DNA of 32,113 bases from CAZWQR01 sp964638595 (GTDB lineage Bacteria; Patescibacteriota; Minisyncoccia; Minisyncoccales; PEYH01): NCBI GenBank assembly GCA_964638595.1, contig CAZWYU010000019.1, positions 1 to 32,113 of the forward strand, in the 5' to 3' direction. The notes under the pieces were generated by a model. The model was not told the DNA's origin, did not search any database, and saw only the letters and a program-made list of their open reading frames with translations. Positions 30,722 to 32,113 of this stretch are shown here, one piece after another. How positions within the stretch are numbered: position 1 is the stretch's first letter; every line of letters begins with the position of its first letter. Made by a program: the position numbers and the translations under genes.

Positions 30722-31288
30722 ATGAATTTTTTTTGGAGACTTTTAACACCAAGATCAACTAAAAAATTTTTTTGGAAAGAGCAATTAGAATCTTATAAAA
30801 AGAATGAAACCATGATCCCAGAAGACGAGATAGATCTTGTAATAGATTTATTTATTGGGGATAAAATATCCCCAGATAAGTTTACCGCAAATCTTATCCA
30901 TATAATAACTAATGGGAATGATAAACTTAATGCGATATTAGACCCAGGAATACAAGAAATGTTGAAAGACCAAACTCCATCGATAGATTCTGCTTATTCA
31001 GCTATCCAGAGAAGAAATGGGGTTCCTAATTGGTTTTATGCCGCTTATCCTGATGTATTATTATGGCTATCTCAAAAAGAACATGAGCTTGACGGAGACG
31101 ATCTTATTGAGGGGAGCTTCAAATTATTTGGGATTGATGTAGGGTCAATAGATAAAAAAGAATTAGAAAAAATTTTTGAGAAAAAACTTATATCAAATAA
31201 TAATTGTATAAGGTTTCGATATTTGAATAACTTGGCTAATAATTTCAAAAAAGAAAATTATAAAAATAAAGTAGAAACATCAATATAA
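30722..31288 (+). CDS. Hypothetical protein in the post-tRNA-Gln cassette
   Basis: This is a 188-residue protein of no family I recognise. It is mostly polar and probably helical, with an aromatic basic N-terminus (MNFFWRLLTPRSTKKFFWKE) and a central NGVPNWFYAAYPDVLLWLSQKEHEL. There is no signal peptide or clear membrane helix, though the first 20 residues may be peripheral to the membrane. It lies 6 bp after the zinc-ribbon membrane protein and 83 bp before the nuclease-like gene. Confidence 0.6.
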   Translation: MNFFWRLLTPRSTKKFFWKEQLESYKKNETMIPEDEIDLVIDLFIGDKISPDKFTANLIHIITNGNDKLNAILDPGIQEMLKDQTPSIDSAYSAIQRRNGVPNWFYAAYPDVLLWLSQKEHELDGDDLIEGSFKLFGIDVGSIDKKELEKIFEKKLISNNNCIRFRYLNNLANNFKKENYKNKVETSI

Positions 31289-31371
31289 AAAATAGCACAA
31301 GTTTCGTTAATATAAAATGAGACCGGGATGGGGGGTCAAAATCATTATGAGAATTGGTCTAAAAAATTAAT

Positions 31372-32113
31372 ATGTGGGAGCAATATTTGAAAAAGTTTTT
31401 AGGATACTTTTTAGGCTACGGCGTAGCTTTTTTTATTTTAGGGTTTTGGCTATTGGGGCTTACGGGGCCTAATATTTATATATGGATTTTATTATTCTTT
31501 ATTTTATTTATAGTTGTCACCTATTTAACGTCCAGAGATATATTTGGTGAATACCAAAAAAAACATGATCAAGAGATAGAAAAATATCGGGAGGAAAATA
31601 ATAAAGAGAGAAAGCGAAGGATGGATGCTCAAAAAGAAACAAGTCTTTGGAAGAAATCACTTATAGAAAAAAGCGCTGGCTATCCTACGCTCCTACAAGA
31701 AATTGATCATTATGAGAAGATAAAAGACGAAAAACTTGAAGAATTTTTGGAATATAAAAGTCATCCAGCAAGAAAAAGCGCAGAAATAGTGAAAGAGCAG
31801 TCGCGACGAAGGAGACAGGCAGAATACGAGAACAAGAAAACTCAAGCGATAATTGAGTACTATGAATCCATTGCCCCATTCCTTGTAGATTTAAAAAACG
31901 ATATTGTTGAAGCTGAAAATGAAGAAAAATATAGAGATTATAATGAAAAGGAGAAGCTTGACCCTACAATCAATTATCTTACAAAGGAAGAGTTTAGAAA
32001 TCTCTCGACAGCGAAGAAAAATCAAATGGCCCTTGATCGTTTTTGGAAAAGACCAAAATCAAAATGGCTAATCGGTCGGCTTTACGAAAGATTTGTCGGT
32101 TATCTTTATGAGA
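31372..32113 (+). CDS. Membrane-anchored coiled-coil protein, probable Mrr-like nuclease, cut by window end
   Basis: The frame is open to the right edge (247 codons visible). Two membrane helices (about 9-30 and 35-52) are followed by a long charged coiled coil (about 58-165, EIEKYREENNKERKRRMD, SRRRRQAEYENKKTQ). A conserved-looking linker KKNQMALDRFWKRPKSKWLIGRLYERFVGYLYE follows. That last segment closely resembles the start of Mrr-type restriction endonuclease domains as I remember them (xIGRxYERYxGYLYE). The catalytic part, if present, lies beyond the window. No clear Shine-Dalgarno site. Confidence 0.65.
   Translation, partial: MWEQYLKKFLGYFLGYGVAFFILGFWLLGLTGPNIYIWILLFFILFIVVTYLTSRDIFGEYQKKHDQEIEKYREENNKERKRRMDAQKETSLWKKSLIEKSAGYPTLLQEIDHYEKIKDEKLEEFLEYKSHPARKSAEIVKEQSRRRRQAEYENKKTQAIIEYYESIAPFLVDLKNDIVEAENEEKYRDYNEKEKLDPTINYLTKEEFRNLSTAKKNQMALDRFWKRPKSKWLIGRLYERFVGYLYE

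Overview
The window looks like a piece of a low-GC (roughly one third G+C) genome from the Candidate Phyla Radiation, most likely Paceibacteria/Parcubacteria. The reasons are short, densely packed and often overlapping genes, CPR-style versions of SecA, LepA, PGK and a VirD4/TraD-like ATPase, tRNAs without encoded CCA, and many transcripts that seem to lack a 5' leader. UGA is a stop codon here (several genes end in TGA, and prfB keeps the classic in-frame UGA frameshift), which argues against the UGA-recoding Gracilibacteria and Absconditabacteria.

Layout. 1-6475 is a surface-polysaccharide locus: the 3' part of a family 4 glycosyltransferase, a polyprenyl-phosphate glycosylphosphotransferase, and an O-antigen ligase/polymerase-like membrane protein with a C-terminal TPR tail. 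Two nucleotidyltransferase-type toxin-antitoxin modules, AbiEi/AbiEii and MNT/HEPN, interrupt it. A duplicated, truncated copy of the glycosyltransferase 3' end lies between the two modules. 6476-6912 is non-coding and rich in promoter-like and hairpin sequences. 6913-14009 carries murB, a ribosome hibernation factor, secA and secD-secF. A two-membrane-segment small protein with its own promoter, Shine-Dalgarno site and terminator lies on the minus strand between secA and secD. 14080-18307 holds a sigma-region-4/HARE regulator and a two-gene unit of membrane protein plus VirD4/TraD-like ATPase. 18336-21687 is a compact unit of pgk, a DHH phosphoesterase, RNase H and an unknown protein.

21803-22160 is the RNase P RNA gene on the minus strand, followed by an intergenic stretch with a frameshifted small gene and CCCGGG-centred repeats. 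22752-30039 is cell envelope, division and translation: murJ, lepA, ftsB/divIC, tRNA-Gly, tRNA-Thr, prfB (programmed +1 frameshift), ftsE and ftsX, ending at tRNA-Gln. Beyond tRNA-Gln (30115-32113) is an accessory segment with a zinc-ribbon membrane protein, an unknown protein and the start of a membrane-anchored coiled-coil protein that I infer leads into an Mrr-like nuclease domain cut by the window end.

The envelope genes (murB, murJ, ftsB, ftsE, ftsX, secA, secD, secF and the polysaccharide genes) together make and export the cell wall and surface layer. The most distinctive signals are the toxin-antitoxin cassette flanked by glycosyltransferase repeats, consensus promoters placed so that transcripts start at or next to the ATG, tRNA-punctuated transcripts, several small genes missed by length cut-offs, and the post-tRNA-Gln cassette.
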